A DNA stretch of 45,232 nt. Source: Bacteroidales bacterium (lineage in GTDB: Bacteria > Bacteroidota > Bacteroidia > Bacteroidales > UBA1715). The notes beneath the pieces were generated by a model. The model was not told where the DNA came from. It ran no database searches and worked only from the letters and a program-made list of their open reading frames with translations. The position numbers and the translations under genes were made by a program. Numbering within the stretch: position 1 is the first letter of the stretch; the number at the start of each line of letters is the position of its first letter. Where the stretch lies: positions 1-45,232 of the forward strand of contig JAFZTG010000140.1 of NCBI GenBank assembly GCA_017618935.1. Reading direction: 5' to 3'. Shown here one piece after another: positions 1 to 10,700 of the stretch.

Positions 1-2
1 CA

Positions 3-287
3 TTGGACGCAATTTCTGACGAACTTCGACGTTTAAGAACAGAAATGGTACAACAAGACGAACTTGATATGGTGAAAGCGTATATGCAATCTACCCTTGT
101 CCGTAATTTTGACGGTGCGTTTGCAACAAGCGAAATGTTCAGAAACACATTAGGTTATGACATTGATTTTGTCAGTTATTACCAACATATTTGGTCGAAA
201 ATTCGAAAAATTACCGCCAAAGAACTTTTGGAATTGTCAAACAAATATCTTCACGAAGATTCAATGTATGAAATTGTGGTTGGCTAA
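3..287 (+). CDS. M16-type (insulinase-like) zinc peptidase, C-terminal fragment (5' end outside window)
   Basis: The reading frame is open to the left edge, so only the last 95 or so residues are visible and the true start lies upstream. The segment (LRTEMVQQDELDMVKAYM, then FATSEMFRNTLGYD) resembles the inactive C-terminal M16 domain, where helices contact the partner half of the clamshell peptidase. The catalytic HxxEH motif would be in the missing part. The family degrades peptides in the periplasm or at the envelope. The next gene starts inside its last 20 bases in another frame, suggesting co-translation. Family call is moderate because the fragment is short. Confidence 0.6.
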   Translation: MDAISDELRRLRTEMVQQDELDMVKAYMQSTLVRNFDGAFATSEMFRNTLGYDIDFVSYYQHIWSKIRKITAKELLELSNKYLHEDSMYEIVVG

Positions 288-1806
288 ACATACGAGACGG
301 AAAATCAGTTTGTTATGGCTGTTTATAATGAACAGTTTCTTGTCACTTTTTGCCGAAGAAATTGACCCGACTGACATATCGTATGTATCTGTAAATCCGT
401 ACACTAACGAGGTTACCATAAGTTGGTATAAAAGTGAATCGGCTAACATTGCCTACGCCAGAATTTTATATATTTATGACGAGACAACGCTGATAAAAGG
501 CAAAGGGTTTGTCGATATTGTTGGTAATGAAGACGTTACCTATAAATTCAAGACCGACACCATCGATAAATTTTCCTACAACCCTGACGAACGAGTTCTT
601 TCGCTCGCTGTGGACGCATATTCCGAGAATGGCAATAATAGCACCTCGTTGCGTGAATATCACACCACAATGCTCGCTTCGGCTCAAATTACCCGCTGTC
701 CATCACAAATCAAACTGTCGTGGACACCCTACTATGGCTATGGAATTACGGTGAGCAAGTACGAAATTATTGAAGTTGACGCTCAAAATAATGAGACAAA
801 ACTGCAAGAATGTGCGGGAACGGAAAATAGTTGCGTCATAGAACTTAATGAGCAAAAAGAACGACGTTTTTATGTAAAAGCGACGTTTATGGATTGTCAC
901 GGCAAACAGCAAAGTTCAACATCAACTATGTGCTATGTATCTGAAAAACAGGCCAATCTGCCTCAATACATTTCTATAGAAAACATTTCGTTGGAACAAA
1001 CCGACATAACTCTCGACATACGATTCGACACTGCCGCCGACTACAATACCTACATCTTATTTCGGTCGTACAACGACGAAAAACACTACCAACCATTTGA
1101 TACTGTTAAAATTGCATTACACCAGACGCCACTCTACACCTTTGTTGACCCAATGGCTTTTACGAACAACTCCCCCGTTTTTTACAAAGTTAAAGGATAT
1201 GATAATTGTAACACGGAAATTATAGAATCTCAATCGGTTACACCGATTATTGCAAGTGTTCGTGAAGTATCGGAAATGCAAAATATGATTGAATGGACTC
1301 AGAATGCACCCTGGGAAGTTTTACAATATCGTATTTGGAAAAACGAGAACGAATCCGACGCTCAACTTATTGATTCTGTTGGCAATCAGCAATTTATGTA
1401 TCTTGATGATTTGGATGACTCCTACGCACGTTGTTTTTCGCTTTGTTACAAAATTGAAGCCATACAAAATAATGAGGAAAAGACTGTTCGCTCCTTCAGC
1501 AATAAAGTCTGTCTGACGAAGGAATATAAACTATTGATTCCCAATGCGTTCAATCCCAATAGCGGCATTGCGGAAAACACGACATTCAAGCCCAAATATG
1601 CGTTTCTTTTTGGCGATTACAAAATGGAAATATTTGACCGATTTGGCACATGCGTATTCACGAGCACCGACATCGACACGGGCTGGAACGGCCAAATCAA
1701 AGGCACAAATGCTCCCGTAGGAATGTATCAATACAGAATCACGATTCAACTCCCCAACGGCGAAATGGTTGAGCGCCATGGAACGGTGCAATTGGTCTTT
1801 CACTAA
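268..1806 (+). CDS. Secreted protein with T9SS type B (gliding-motility-associated) C-terminal sorting domain
   Basis: I chose the ATG at 268 (about 512 residues) because it gives a basic-then-hydrophobic signal peptide (KHTRRKISLLWLFIMNSFLS) ending near FAEE; the frame is open further upstream but that part overlaps the preceding gene. The middle consists of fibronectin-III-like beta segments (for example VTISWYK, QIKLSWTPYYG, MIEWTQ). The last 85 or so residues (LLIPNAFNPNSG, then MEIFDRFGTCVF, DTGWNGQIKG, PVGMYQYRITI) form the CHU_C/type B sorting domain, which directs export through the T9SS. Inference: a cell-surface or released protein. It overlaps the M16 peptidase gene by 20 bp, so the two are probably translated together. 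Specific function unknown. Confidence 0.75.
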   Translation: MKLWLAKHTRRKISLLWLFIMNSFLSLFAEEIDPTDISYVSVNPYTNEVTISWYKSESANIAYARILYIYDETTLIKGKGFVDIVGNEDVTYKFKTDTIDKFSYNPDERVLSLAVDAYSENGNNSTSLREYHTTMLASAQITRCPSQIKLSWTPYYGYGITVSKYEIIEVDAQNNETKLQECAGTENSCVIELNEQKERRFYVKATFMDCHGKQQSSTSTMCYVSEKQANLPQYISIENISLEQTDITLDIRFDTAADYNTYILFRSYNDEKHYQPFDTVKIALHQTPLYTFVDPMAFTNNSPVFYKVKGYDNCNTEIIESQSVTPIIASVREVSEMQNMIEWTQNAPWEVLQYRIWKNENESDAQLIDSVGNQQFMYLDDLDDSYARCFSLCYKIEAIQNNEEKTVRSFSNKVCLTKEYKLLIPNAFNPNSGIAENTTFKPKYAFLFGDYKMEIFDRFGTCVFTSTDIDTGWNGQIKGTNAPVGMYQYRITIQLPNGEMVERHGTVQLVFH

Positions 1807-1861
1807 ATGAAGTTCGACTTCGATTTTCCATATTTCCATCACTCCAGCCCAAATAACTTTT

Positions 1862-1870
1862 TATTTTTGC
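1862..1870 (+). promoter_or_regulatory. Bacteroidota-type -7 box (TATTTTTGC) upstream of the symporter gene
   Basis: It matches the TAnnTTTGC consensus exactly and lies 15 bp before the ATG at 1885, so the leader would be only about 8 nt. No convincing -33 TTG was found. It supports the downstream ATG at 1885 over the in-frame ATG at 1807, which lies upstream of this box. Confidence 0.5.
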
Positions 1871-1884
1871 ACAAAAAAAACGAG

Positions 1885-3330
1885 ATGGAAACGAATATTC
1901 AGATTCTGGTCGTAATGATAGTATATGCCTTGTTCCTCTTTATGTGGGGGCTTTGGCAAGGACGCAAGGTAAAGAACTCGCAGGATTTTGCCATTGCGGG
2001 ACGTTCGCTGTCGGGAGTGGTTGCATCGCTTTCGGAACGTGCCACGGGAGAATCGTCATGGGCATTGCTCGGACTTCCGGGTGCGGCATACGCCACAGGA
2101 GTTTTGGAGGTTTGGACCGCTATCGGATGCGTGGTGGGAATCATCCTCGCGTGGACTATTCTTGCATGGAGGATCCAGCGCGAGGCACAGAATCTCGATG
2201 CAACTACGTTCACTGACTTCATAGCGAAACAGCATGGCGACAAGGCGCAACTTATCCGTATTACGGGAAGCATCACCATTGTGTTCTTTTTCTTCTTCTA
2301 CATCGGGGCACAATTCATTGGCGGTGCAAAAACGCTTAACAATCTGTTCGGATTAGATCCCACATGGGGAATGATAGTACTGGTACTGTTGGTGATTCCG
2401 TACACGATTTACGGTGGTTTCAGAAGCGTTGCCTACACCGACGTGATTCAAGCCATTGTTATGATTGTAACACTGATAGTTACGCCAATCGTGGGACTTA
2501 TCTACATTGCCCACCAACCCGACGGTGCCATTTACGCACATTCCATAACCGAAGCGTTGACCAAGGCTGGACCGCAATTCACCGATTTAAGTGGAGGCCT
2601 TGACGGATTTGGCGCAGGATGCCTTATTGGCGGCTCGCTTGCGTGGATGTTCGGTTATTTGGGCGGACTTCCGCAACTCACTACCCGGTTCATTTCCATC
2701 CGCGACGTGAAACAGGCGAAAATCGGACGAAATGTGGGCATTGTGTGGACCATATTTGCATACGTCGGAGCACTCAGCATAGGTTGGATAGGCATAGCGA
2801 TTTTTGGTCCCGACGCCATTTCCGACCGCGAAAATATTATGCCTATCTTGCTCTCAAAACTATTTCCACCAATAATTGTAGGCGTTTTGGTAACGGGCAT
2901 ATTGGCCGCCGTAATCTCAACGGCAAATTCTGTGCTGATTCTTTCGGCTACGGAACTTTCCGAAAACCTTATAAAACCCTTGCAGAAAAATCAAAACAAC
3001 AGTCTTCGGCTTTCGCGAATCGTTACCGCCATACTTTCCGTTTTGGCGCTGATTGTGGCATTTTTCTCATCGTCGGAGTTTGTTTACACAATAGTGGGTT
3101 ACGTGTGGGCAGGCATTGGCTGCACGTTCTCGGTGATAATACTGCTCACATTGTTTTGGAAACGATTCAGCGGCGGCGCGGCAGTGCTTACAATCGTTAC
3201 GGGAATGCTCTTTACCATTGTGTGGATAACGACAGGAATGGACAAAATTGTAACCGTAAGGCTTATGACATTCATCGTGGCAACCGTTGTTGCCGTTGCT
3301 GGAAGTTATATTTTTCCGAAGAAGGGGTAA
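1885..3330 (+). CDS. putP: Sodium:solute symporter, sodium/proline symporter (PutP) type
   Basis: This is a multi-pass inner-membrane transporter of the SSS family (about 481 residues, 12-13 hydrophobic segments). The N-terminal region FAIAGRSLSGVVASLS-ERATGESSWALLGLPGAAY matches the family signature around the Na+ site of PutP, and later IPYTIYGGFRSVAYTDVIQA is the conserved SSS motif. PutP imports proline using the Na+ gradient. The substrate is inferred from overall resemblance, since neighbouring SSS subfamilies carry other organic solutes. The ATG at 1885 was preferred over 1807 because the extra 26 residues are not hydrophobic and would include a promoter box. It is convergent with recR, 15 bp between the two ends, with no clear terminator. 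Confidence 0.75.
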   Translation: METNIQILVVMIVYALFLFMWGLWQGRKVKNSQDFAIAGRSLSGVVASLSERATGESSWALLGLPGAAYATGVLEVWTAIGCVVGIILAWTILAWRIQREAQNLDATTFTDFIAKQHGDKAQLIRITGSITIVFFFFFYIGAQFIGGAKTLNNLFGLDPTWGMIVLVLLVIPYTIYGGFRSVAYTDVIQAIVMIVTLIVTPIVGLIYIAHQPDGAIYAHSITEALTKAGPQFTDLSGGLDGFGAGCLIGGSLAWMFGYLGGLPQLTTRFISIRDVKQAKIGRNVGIVWTIFAYVGALSIGWIGIAIFGPDAISDRENIMPILLSKLFPPIIVGVLVTGILAAVISTANSVLILSATELSENLIKPLQKNQNNSLRLSRIVTAILSVLALIVAFFSSSEFVYTIVGYVWAGIGCTFSVIILLTLFWKRFSGGAAVLTIVTGMLFTIVWITTGMDKIVTVRLMTFIVATVVAVAGSYIFPKKG

Positions 3331-3345
3331 TCGCAGCTTTTAAAT

Positions 3346-3966
3346 TTATATCGTGACCGAATATGCCACCCTGTCTTTCAGAGAGCGAGCCAGCGTCGCC
3401 TCGTCGGTGTATTCCAATTCGTCGCCCACCGAAACGCCACGAGCCAACATACTAATTTTCACATCGGGAAAACCAGAGAGCCGTTTGTAGAGATAAAAAC
3501 TCGTGGTATCGCCATCGGTAGTTACGGGCAAGGCAAAAATCACCTCACGGATTTCACCCTCCTTTACCCGTTCTATAAATGACTCAATGTTCAAATCCAT
3601 AGGAGAAATACCTTCAATGGGTGAAATAACGCCACCTAACACGTGATATAAGCCACGATATTGATTGGTATGCTCTATGAGCAACACATCTTTCACATTT
3701 TCCACCACACAAACCGTAGAGCCGTCACGAGAGGGATTTCCACATATTTCGCACAAATCAGAATCGGAAATCGTATGACATTTTTTGCAAAAATGAATTT
3801 CCGTCTTCAACTGCATTATGGCATCACTCAAGTTTTTAGCATACGATTCTTCTTGTTTCAAAATATGAAGAGCAAGCCGCAAGGCATTCTTCTTACCTAT
3901 TCCAGGTAATTTACTGATTTCGTTTACAGCAATCTCTAAATATCGTGAAGGTAACTGCGAATTCAT
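3346..3966 (-). CDS. recR: Recombination mediator protein RecR
   Basis: RecR acts with RecO and RecF to load RecA onto gapped DNA. The 206-residue length is usual. An N-terminal helix-hairpin-helix is visible (PGIGKKNALR, residues 21-30), then a four-cysteine zinc finger (C60, C63, C72, C75 in HFCKKCHTISDSDLCEICG), then a Toprim domain (VCVVENVKD; YHVLGGVISPIEGI; IREVIFALPVTTDGDTT) and a C-terminal tail with LARGVSVGDELEYTDEATL. It is the last of a minus-strand run beginning with the PKD adhesin gene and lies 22 bp downstream of the SET-domain gene, so it may be co-transcribed with it. Confidence 0.96.
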   Translation of the reverse strand: MNSQLPSRYLEIAVNEISKLPGIGKKNALRLALHILKQEESYAKNLSDAIMQLKTEIHFCKKCHTISDSDLCEICGNPSRDGSTVCVVENVKDVLLIEHTNQYRGLYHVLGGVISPIEGISPMDLNIESFIERVKEGEIREVIFALPVTTDGDTTSFYLYKRLSGFPDVKISMLARGVSVGDELEYTDEATLARSLKDRVAYSVTI

Positions 3967-3988
3967 TAAATAATTATTTATCAGTTAT

Positions 3989-4477
3989 TTACAAATAACT
4001 TGCAGTAATATCTTTTGCTAAAAGAGTCATTTTATCAGCCAATGACAAATCATTGAATCCCGTGATTTTTTTTCGGCAATTCGGTGAGTTGCACAAACAG
4101 TTCTTATTGAGCAAATCGGGCGTCACCGTTGTTTCTGTGGTGGCATAATCAAAGGTTAGTTCCTCGCCTTTTTTCACCTTTTCTATTGTCAACATCAAAA
4201 CCTCGGCGAGATTGTTTTTCTCGTCATAGTTGGCAATGATTTGCGTATTGGGCGAACAGGAATGGTTGGCAAATGCGCCAAATTCTCCTGGTTCCACATG
4301 TTTGTCCAATGCGACTTGAATCGACGTTCTCGTTCTTGTGTCAGTCGCCGAATCTTCGTATAAAAAAATTATGGTGTTTTTTTCAATGTCTTCTTGTGCT
4401 ACCAGTGCCTTCTCCCCTTTTACTATTATGCTATTAGATACCTTTGCCTTATCACTCTTTATCAAATACTTACCCAT
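3989..4477 (-). CDS. Small SET-domain protein (predicted protein lysine methyltransferase)
   Basis: SET proteins move a methyl group from S-adenosylmethionine to lysine side chains and are best known from eukaryotic histone methyltransferases. This 162-residue protein is essentially a lone SET domain. GEKALVAQEDIEKNTII fits the first strand pair; NHSCSPN (residues 71-77) is the diagnostic pseudoknot motif; GEELTFDY (104-111) supplies the conserved tyrosine. A post-SET CxCx4C (C127, C129, C134) could bind zinc together with the cysteine of NHSC. The substrate is unknown. It sits 14 bp after the PorP/SprF gene and 22 bp before recR on the same strand. No signal peptide is seen, so it should be cytoplasmic. 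Confidence 0.85.
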   Translation of the reverse strand: MGKYLIKSDKAKVSNSIIVKGEKALVAQEDIEKNTIIFLYEDSATDTRTRTSIQVALDKHVEPGEFGAFANHSCSPNTQIIANYDEKNNLAEVLMLTIEKVKKGEELTFDYATTETTVTPDLLNKNCLCNSPNCRKKITGFNDLSLADKMTLLAKDITASYL

Positions 4478-4491
4478 AGTATCTTAAAGTT

Positions 4492-5418
4492 TTAGTTAAA
4501 TAAACGCGTACTTTGATAGAAGCCAGATTGATGCGGGTCTTTTTTCATTCTCCACGACAAGAAAATCTCGTGGCTACCAAACGAATACTGTCTATTCTCA
4601 CCTACTAAATTACAATCGTATGAATATCCTATATATATTCTTTCACGTAAAATTATGCCTGCAAGTCCCACAATTGATTCGCGAGAACGATACGAAGCGC
4701 CAAGCCAGAATTTATTGTTAAAATAGAAATTCACGTTTTCTTCCAACTGCGTTTTGGTACTACCCGATTTTAGCAATAATGACGGAACTATCGAAACTTT
4801 TTCATTGGGACTGATTTTATATTTCACATAACCGTAAATATGTCGTGGCAGTTTTTCCACCGAGGCATTTTTCAAATTACTTGCTATGTGAGTAGCCGAC
4901 GCGCCCACTGTAAGATTTTTCACAGACAAGAGCAAACCGACATTTATCGTTGGAATTATAAAGTTTTGATTTGCATCATACCCTTCGGGGTCGCTCTGCA
5001 CCTGATTTTGATAGACAAATTCAGAAATATCGATATAGCGATCAATGATACCGGCAGCGAAACCGGCTGTCAAACGTGAATGTTCGCCCAAATTTACGCC
5101 ATACGAATAGTTTCCTGTGGCTGTCACCACATTTTCAAAACCAAGTTTATCGTTCACAATATGTAAGCCCAAACCGCCAATATGTTTCGTCGCCCCGTCA
5201 ATACTAAACGTCTCGAACAACGGTGAGCCGTTGAAACCGAGCCATTGTTTACGAGCGAGCAAAAAAGCACGGAATTGTTCCCCTTCGCCCGTAAATGCGG
5301 GATTATAACTAATCTCGTCAAACATATAGTTACTTACGTCTATATCGTTTTGGGCAAATGACCGCATCGTTCCCAAGATGCAAATCACAATCAGAATATA
5401 TTGTAAAAATTTCTTCAT
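4492..5418 (-). CDS. PorP/SprF family type IX secretion outer-membrane protein
   Basis: The 308-residue protein starts with a signal peptide (KFLQYILIVICILGTMRSFA, cleavage near FAQ) and continues as alternating beta strands typical of the family: the early block YMFDEISYNPAFTG, then LLARKQWLGFNGSP and later GGLGLHIVNDKLG. PorP/SprF barrels act as shuttles that attach large T9SS-exported adhesins to the surface or to the export machine. The gene lies 3 bp downstream of the PorE-like gene and in the same operon as a large PKD adhesin, an arrangement resembling sprB-sprF of flavobacteria. It probably handles that adhesin specifically. Confidence 0.92.
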   Translation of the reverse strand: MKKFLQYILIVICILGTMRSFAQNDIDVSNYMFDEISYNPAFTGEGEQFRAFLLARKQWLGFNGSPLFETFSIDGATKHIGGLGLHIVNDKLGFENVVTATGNYSYGVNLGEHSRLTAGFAAGIIDRYIDISEFVYQNQVQSDPEGYDANQNFIIPTINVGLLLSVKNLTVGASATHIASNLKNASVEKLPRHIYGYVKYKISPNEKVSIVPSLLLKSGSTKTQLEENVNFYFNNKFWLGASYRSRESIVGLAGIILRERIYIGYSYDCNLVGENRQYSFGSHEIFLSWRMKKDPHQSGFYQSTRLFN

Positions 5419-5421
5419 AGC

Positions 5422-7719
5422 CTATTTCTTTTCTGTTTGCTGAATCTTTCGTAACGCTTCGTTTATCTGAATTCTCTTACCATTTTCATAAGCAACGATA
5501 AAAGAATTATAACCAAGTTTATCAATTTCATCCTTCATTTTTGTCGCTTCCTGGAACGACGTGAAAGAGCCTACAGTGTAGCGATACAAGCCATCGGATT
5601 CTTTTGAGCAATATGTCGGTAATTTTGCATATTCGCCCGTCAGTTTTGCAAATGTCTTATTATTGCATTTTGCCTTTGAAGCACCAATTTGCAAGCGGAA
5701 ACAAATTCCTTGCTGGCGAGGTGCTTGTTTTCCGTGGCTTTCAAGTCGGTCAATCGTACTCTTATGCTCTTCGGCTTTCTTGCTCAACTCCAATTCCTCG
5801 AAATTCACAATAGAAAATGTCGTTCTTCGGTTTGCCTGATGTTCGTCTTCGGACTGGGCATCTTTAAAGATTGGTTTCGTCTCGCCCCAACCCTTCCACG
5901 TAAGACGTTTATCGTCAATGCCTTGCGAATGAAGATAATCAACAACGGATTTTGCACGATTGTTCGACAGAATAATATTGTAGGTGTCAGACGCACGTTC
6001 ATCGGTGTGTGAGTTTATCTGAATGCAGATATCAGGATTATTGTTAAGCACGGCAACCAGTTTATTCAATTCTTCAACCGAAGCTGGACGCAACTCATAT
6101 TTATCCAAATCGTAATAAATATCACGAATTTCGTATTCCTTATCTTTTTCAATCTTTTGAAGCACGAAATTCATATCATAACCATGTATAGAATCCAAAT
6201 AGGTATATTGCGTAACACCTTGTGTATTAATAAGTTTTCCATCAGGATTCAAATAACCAGTTTGATATGCAAAAATCTTATATTGCATATTGGCTTCCAT
6301 ACCCGAAATGTAATACATACCGTCATTATCGGTTATCAACGTATCGGTTTGTTCTGTCGTAACATTTTTCACGAGTACGAACGCATTGGCAATCGGAGTA
6401 TTGTTTGCCCCATCTACCACACGTCCAGTTGCTTCAATCTTCACTTCCTTCAATGAAAACATATAAATATCGTCGTTTCCCACGCCACCGATTCGGTTAG
6501 AGGCAAAAATTCCTGAATTATCAGTAATATACATCAAACTGAAATCATCGGCACTAGAATTGAATGGAGGGCGCAAATTGATAGGTTTCCCAAACGAGTT
6601 ACCAACCTTGGGAGCATAAAACAAGTCAAGTCCGCCATAACCCGGATGACCGTTTGACGAGAAATAGACGCCATTGTTGTCGGCAGCATACGGGAACATC
6701 TCATTATTTGCCGTATTAACCGTAGAACCAAGATTGACAGGTGCTCCCCAGGTATTCGTCACCGTATCGCGTTTACACATCCAGATATCCGTACCACCCT
6801 GTCCGGCAGGATTATTCGATGCGAAATACAACGTCAAGCCGTCAGGCGAAATTGACGGGTGTCCTGAACTATACGCCGTCGTGTTATATTGGAAAATCGT
6901 TGGTTTGTCCCACGCTTGTTTATCGTCATTGTATTTTGAAAGATAAATGTTGCAGTTTTTCTCACCGCCACTCACTCCGTTACATTGCATAAAATAAGCG
7001 GTTTGCGTCTTCAAATCCAAGGTAAACGAGCCATCGTTGAAAGTTGAATTGATAGCCCCGTTCAATTTTTGTGCAGGTGTCCACGTATTTGCCTCTTCAT
7101 TATAATATGTCTCGTACAAATCCTCGAAACCGTCGCCCGTAAAGGTGTAAATAACGCTATCCTTGCTAAAGCGTGACGAAGCGAACACTATTTTGCTCCA
7201 ACATCTTGCTGGTGCGAATTCACTATATCGGGTATTCAGTTCTTGTATGTTACGGACTTCATACATTGTTTCGAATGTTTGAGCCGTATCAATGAAATCG
7301 CACGCTTTCAGACGCATTTTTGACACGTTATCGGACTGATTAAGAGACAGTTGTTTTTCATACATTTCACGAGCCAACTTATTGTCGCCTATCATCATCA
7401 ACATATCGGCATAGTGTCGGTACATCGACTTGCTTGTGTCTTGATACTTGTAATCAATAGCCTGTTGATAGCAAGGAATAGCCCGTTCGTAATTATTTGC
7501 TTCATAGTAGCACTCTGCAATCTTATACATAGCATACGCAGCCGTTGCACTGTCGTTGCCCGCCTTTGCATCATCAATTGCCTTGAGATAATACTCTTTT
7601 GCAATAGAATATGTTTTTGCTGCAAATGCCTCATCTCCTTTACGAACATCTTTCGTTTGAGAAAACGAGGATATTGACACAAAACAGAAAATACAATATA
7701 GATATATCTTTTTCTTCAT
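5422..7719 (-). CDS. PorE-like OmpA-family envelope protein (TPR, PD40 propeller, carboxypeptidase-regulatory domain, OmpA, SPOR)
   Basis: The 765 residues show a signal peptide (1-20), TPR-like helices (about 25-150), a beta-propeller of PD40/WD40-like repeats (about 165-425, e.g. HPSISPDGLTLYFASN and GGTDIWMCKRD), a carboxypeptidase regulatory-like domain (about 430-515, ATGRVVDGANNTPIANAFV), an OmpA C-terminal peptidoglycan-binding domain (about 530-640, INSHTDERASDTYNIILSNN) and a last segment resembling SPOR (about 675-750, FRLQIGASKA, YRYTVGSFTSFQEA). The first four match the plan of the T9SS component PorE, which ties the secretion complex to peptidoglycan. The terminal SPOR-like domain is an addition. 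It lies between the PKD adhesin and PorP/SprF genes with gaps of 7 and 3 bp. Confidence 0.9.
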   Translation of the reverse strand: MKKKIYLYCIFCFVSISSFSQTKDVRKGDEAFAAKTYSIAKEYYLKAIDDAKAGNDSATAAYAMYKIAECYYEANNYERAIPCYQQAIDYKYQDTSKSMYRHYADMLMMIGDNKLAREMYEKQLSLNQSDNVSKMRLKACDFIDTAQTFETMYEVRNIQELNTRYSEFAPARCWSKIVFASSRFSKDSVIYTFTGDGFEDLYETYYNEEANTWTPAQKLNGAINSTFNDGSFTLDLKTQTAYFMQCNGVSGGEKNCNIYLSKYNDDKQAWDKPTIFQYNTTAYSSGHPSISPDGLTLYFASNNPAGQGGTDIWMCKRDTVTNTWGAPVNLGSTVNTANNEMFPYAADNNGVYFSSNGHPGYGGLDLFYAPKVGNSFGKPINLRPPFNSSADDFSLMYITDNSGIFASNRIGGVGNDDIYMFSLKEVKIEATGRVVDGANNTPIANAFVLVKNVTTEQTDTLITDNDGMYYISGMEANMQYKIFAYQTGYLNPDGKLINTQGVTQYTYLDSIHGYDMNFVLQKIEKDKEYEIRDIYYDLDKYELRPASVEELNKLVAVLNNNPDICIQINSHTDERASDTYNIILSNNRAKSVVDYLHSQGIDDKRLTWKGWGETKPIFKDAQSEDEHQANRRTTFSIVNFEELELSKKAEEHKSTIDRLESHGKQAPRQQGICFRLQIGASKAKCNNKTFAKLTGEYAKLPTYCSKESDGLYRYTVGSFTSFQEATKMKDEIDKLGYNSFIVAYENGKRIQINEALRKIQQTEKK

Positions 7720-7726
7720 TTCTTCA

Positions 7727-10700
7727 CTAATTTCTAATCAACATAAGTGGTCCTTCAAATTTCTCGCCTGATGGCAATGTAATTATATAATAATATGTAC
7801 CAGCCGACATATTCTCACCATTACACATACCATTCCAGCCGCCTTTCCCATCATATAATTTCTGTCCCCAGCGGTTCAAAATTATCAAATCAACTTCAGG
7901 CATATCTTCCAAGAACATATCGTTAATTCCGTCGCCATTTGGCGTAAACACGTTTGGAATGAGGTACTCTTTCAAAACAGTGATTGGCAAGGTGTATGTA
8001 TCTGGACATTGTTCGTGGATATACGTTTTCAACGTCACATTAAAATCACCATAATTCATATAAGAATAAGAACCGTCAAATTCATCGGATGTCGCACCAG
8101 TTCCATAATCCCACAACGTAAATACCGGCAATCCAAATGCCGTATCTGTTTCATTGGTGAAGACAACTGTTTCCATTGTCTTTGCCGGATTCTCCGATAT
8201 TGAAAAATCAGCATTCAAACGGCGAAGCACTTTCAAGAACGAAGAAGAATCAAGTTGGAACGTACATTCTTTTACATTGGCAGTAAGTGAGACGTCAAAT
8301 ATGCCATAATCGACATTCAATGTCGCATCCTTCGTTTTTACCGTGTCGCCAGTGCTAAACGCCCATTGCCATGAATCGAAAGCTGTAGGGATTTCAACTG
8401 ACGTGTTTGTAATTTCCACTGTTGACGGCTCACACAATACCGAATCAGAGATGAAATCAAATTGAACATGATAAACAGTCAATTTTGGTCCTGTTACTGT
8501 CACCTCGCAACCATTATCGTCAGCCAAGACCATTGATGGAATATAAATACCACCATTTGTATAAAGATATTTTGTAGAATCGACAGTTCCTGTTATATCG
8601 TAGCGTCCATCGTCGAACACCCATGTAATATTTGTAGCTCCTACAATATCAGTTCCCTTATACCGAATGGTATCATAACTACAAGCCTCGCTATGCGAAA
8701 GATTTATTTTACCACGAGGACCCGAAATAGAAATATATGCAGGTTTCGACTGTGTGTTTTTACAACCAGCGTCATCTGTCACAGTAAGACTTATATCATA
8801 ATCACCTGACGTATAAAATTGCCAGAATGGATTTTCCACTGTAGATGGCAAATTCCACAAATATGTCAGATTTGTTCCTATTGACTTATTTTGTAAGAAT
8901 ACATCGGCAGGCGGACAAGTAAAGATAGAATCCTTGGCGTCAAATTGTGCCAATGGATGACGAATTACGATATTTTTTGAAGATGAATTACTACACCCGA
9001 TCGTATCCGTAACCGAAAGTGTAACCTCAAATGACGTGTCACTTACAACAACATCTTGATAAGAATGTGTGGGTGCCGTTTCCGTACTTTGTGCTGAGCC
9101 GTCTCCCCAATTCCACGTTGATTTCAAATCATATCCTGTTGAAGAATTTGTAGGTGAAACATCTGTATAGGAACAAACTATGTTCGGTATGTTGAATTTA
9201 GCCAAAGGTGCACTTGATATAATGTATTTTGTCTTTGTAGAATCATCGCTACAATTTTTTTCATCAACTACTTTCAACGTAACATCAAACTCACCCGCTT
9301 TATAAGTGTGCATCGGTTCTTTTTCCGTTGAAATTGCACCGTCGCCAAAAGACCATTGATACTCTACTATGTTGGCAACTCCACTCGGTTGAACAGATGA
9401 CTTAAAATAAGCATCAAAATCGGCACAACCGTACGGTTTCTCATTTTTAACATCAAAGTCTATGACAGTAGGAAGAGGATATACGGTAATTAAAGCAGCC
9501 TTCTCCAAAGAATCAGTACAACCATATTGATTAACTAATTTTAGCGAAACAGAAAATGTACCAGATTCCTTAAACGTATAAGAATTGTTTTCATCAGACA
9601 CCGTGACAACATCTTCACCGAATGTCCATTGCCTTTCGGTAATTCCACCATACGAAGATTTACTTGTGTCGGTAAATTGTATTGGTGTGCCCAAACATAC
9701 TTTAATCGTATCTTGGGTAAAACCTGGAGTAATTCCAGACAAATTAAGTAAGTTAGTCTTGTCATCAGTACATTCATCCGTTGTCGTTATCAATTTTACA
9801 GTGTATTTGTCTGATTTCGTGTACGTATGAACAATCACATTTGATGTCACATCGTCCTCTATTACATCTCCTGTAGTTTTGTTTGTCCATTTATAATGTC
9901 CTTCTTCGGTCAACGCCTCTACATATATTCTATCGCTTCCGTCCCCAAAATCCCACAAATATGTCTCCGCTCCTATTGAAGAAGACGGATCGAACGTGAT
10001 GTCTCCAGGGAAATCACATAATGCATCAGGTGATAATTCAAAATTAGCCAACGGAGCTTTCACCGTAATGTCTAAAGTACCTTCGTCCGAAGGACAATAA
10101 TAATCTTTTGCAACTACTGTCACCGTATAATCGTCTGGCTCGTCATAAATATGATTTACCATATCTTCATACACAGTTTGGGTCTTACCATCACCAAAAT
10201 TCCAAAACCATTCCGTAGCATCGTTGTTCGGCGATACGGTGAAATCAATACCATCCTCCTTCACGTCCTTATAACACTTGTTCTCGGCACCAATGGCCGG
10301 TTGCGAAGGCTTCACGCCTATTTTAACCGTATCCTTCAGTTCACCGACACAACCGTCATTGTCTTCAACAGTGAGTAAAATAGGATATTCACCTCTCTCC
10401 GAATACGCTATAATAAGATTATTCCCCGATTCTGTCCGCGAAGATTCTTTCGCATTATCGTATAAAAACGAGAAATTTGCGGATTTAATTCCAACATCCG
10501 AAGTACTTGATTCTGTAATAGTTACAGTTGAACCAAGACAAAATTTGTCATCATCATCAGACGAAAGAGCAAATTGAGCAATAGGATTTTGTATAGAAAC
10601 AACGACTGGAGAAGATGTTGCCGAGCAAGAATTACCATCAGTTACAGTTAATGTTACCGAATACGAACCTGCTGTCGAATAGATATGTTGCGGACTTTTT

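Noticed and set aside
2619..3356. 245-codon plus-strand open frame inside the symporter gene
   Set aside because: Out of frame with a clear transporter; the product is unusually rich in Arg, His and Cys without pattern.
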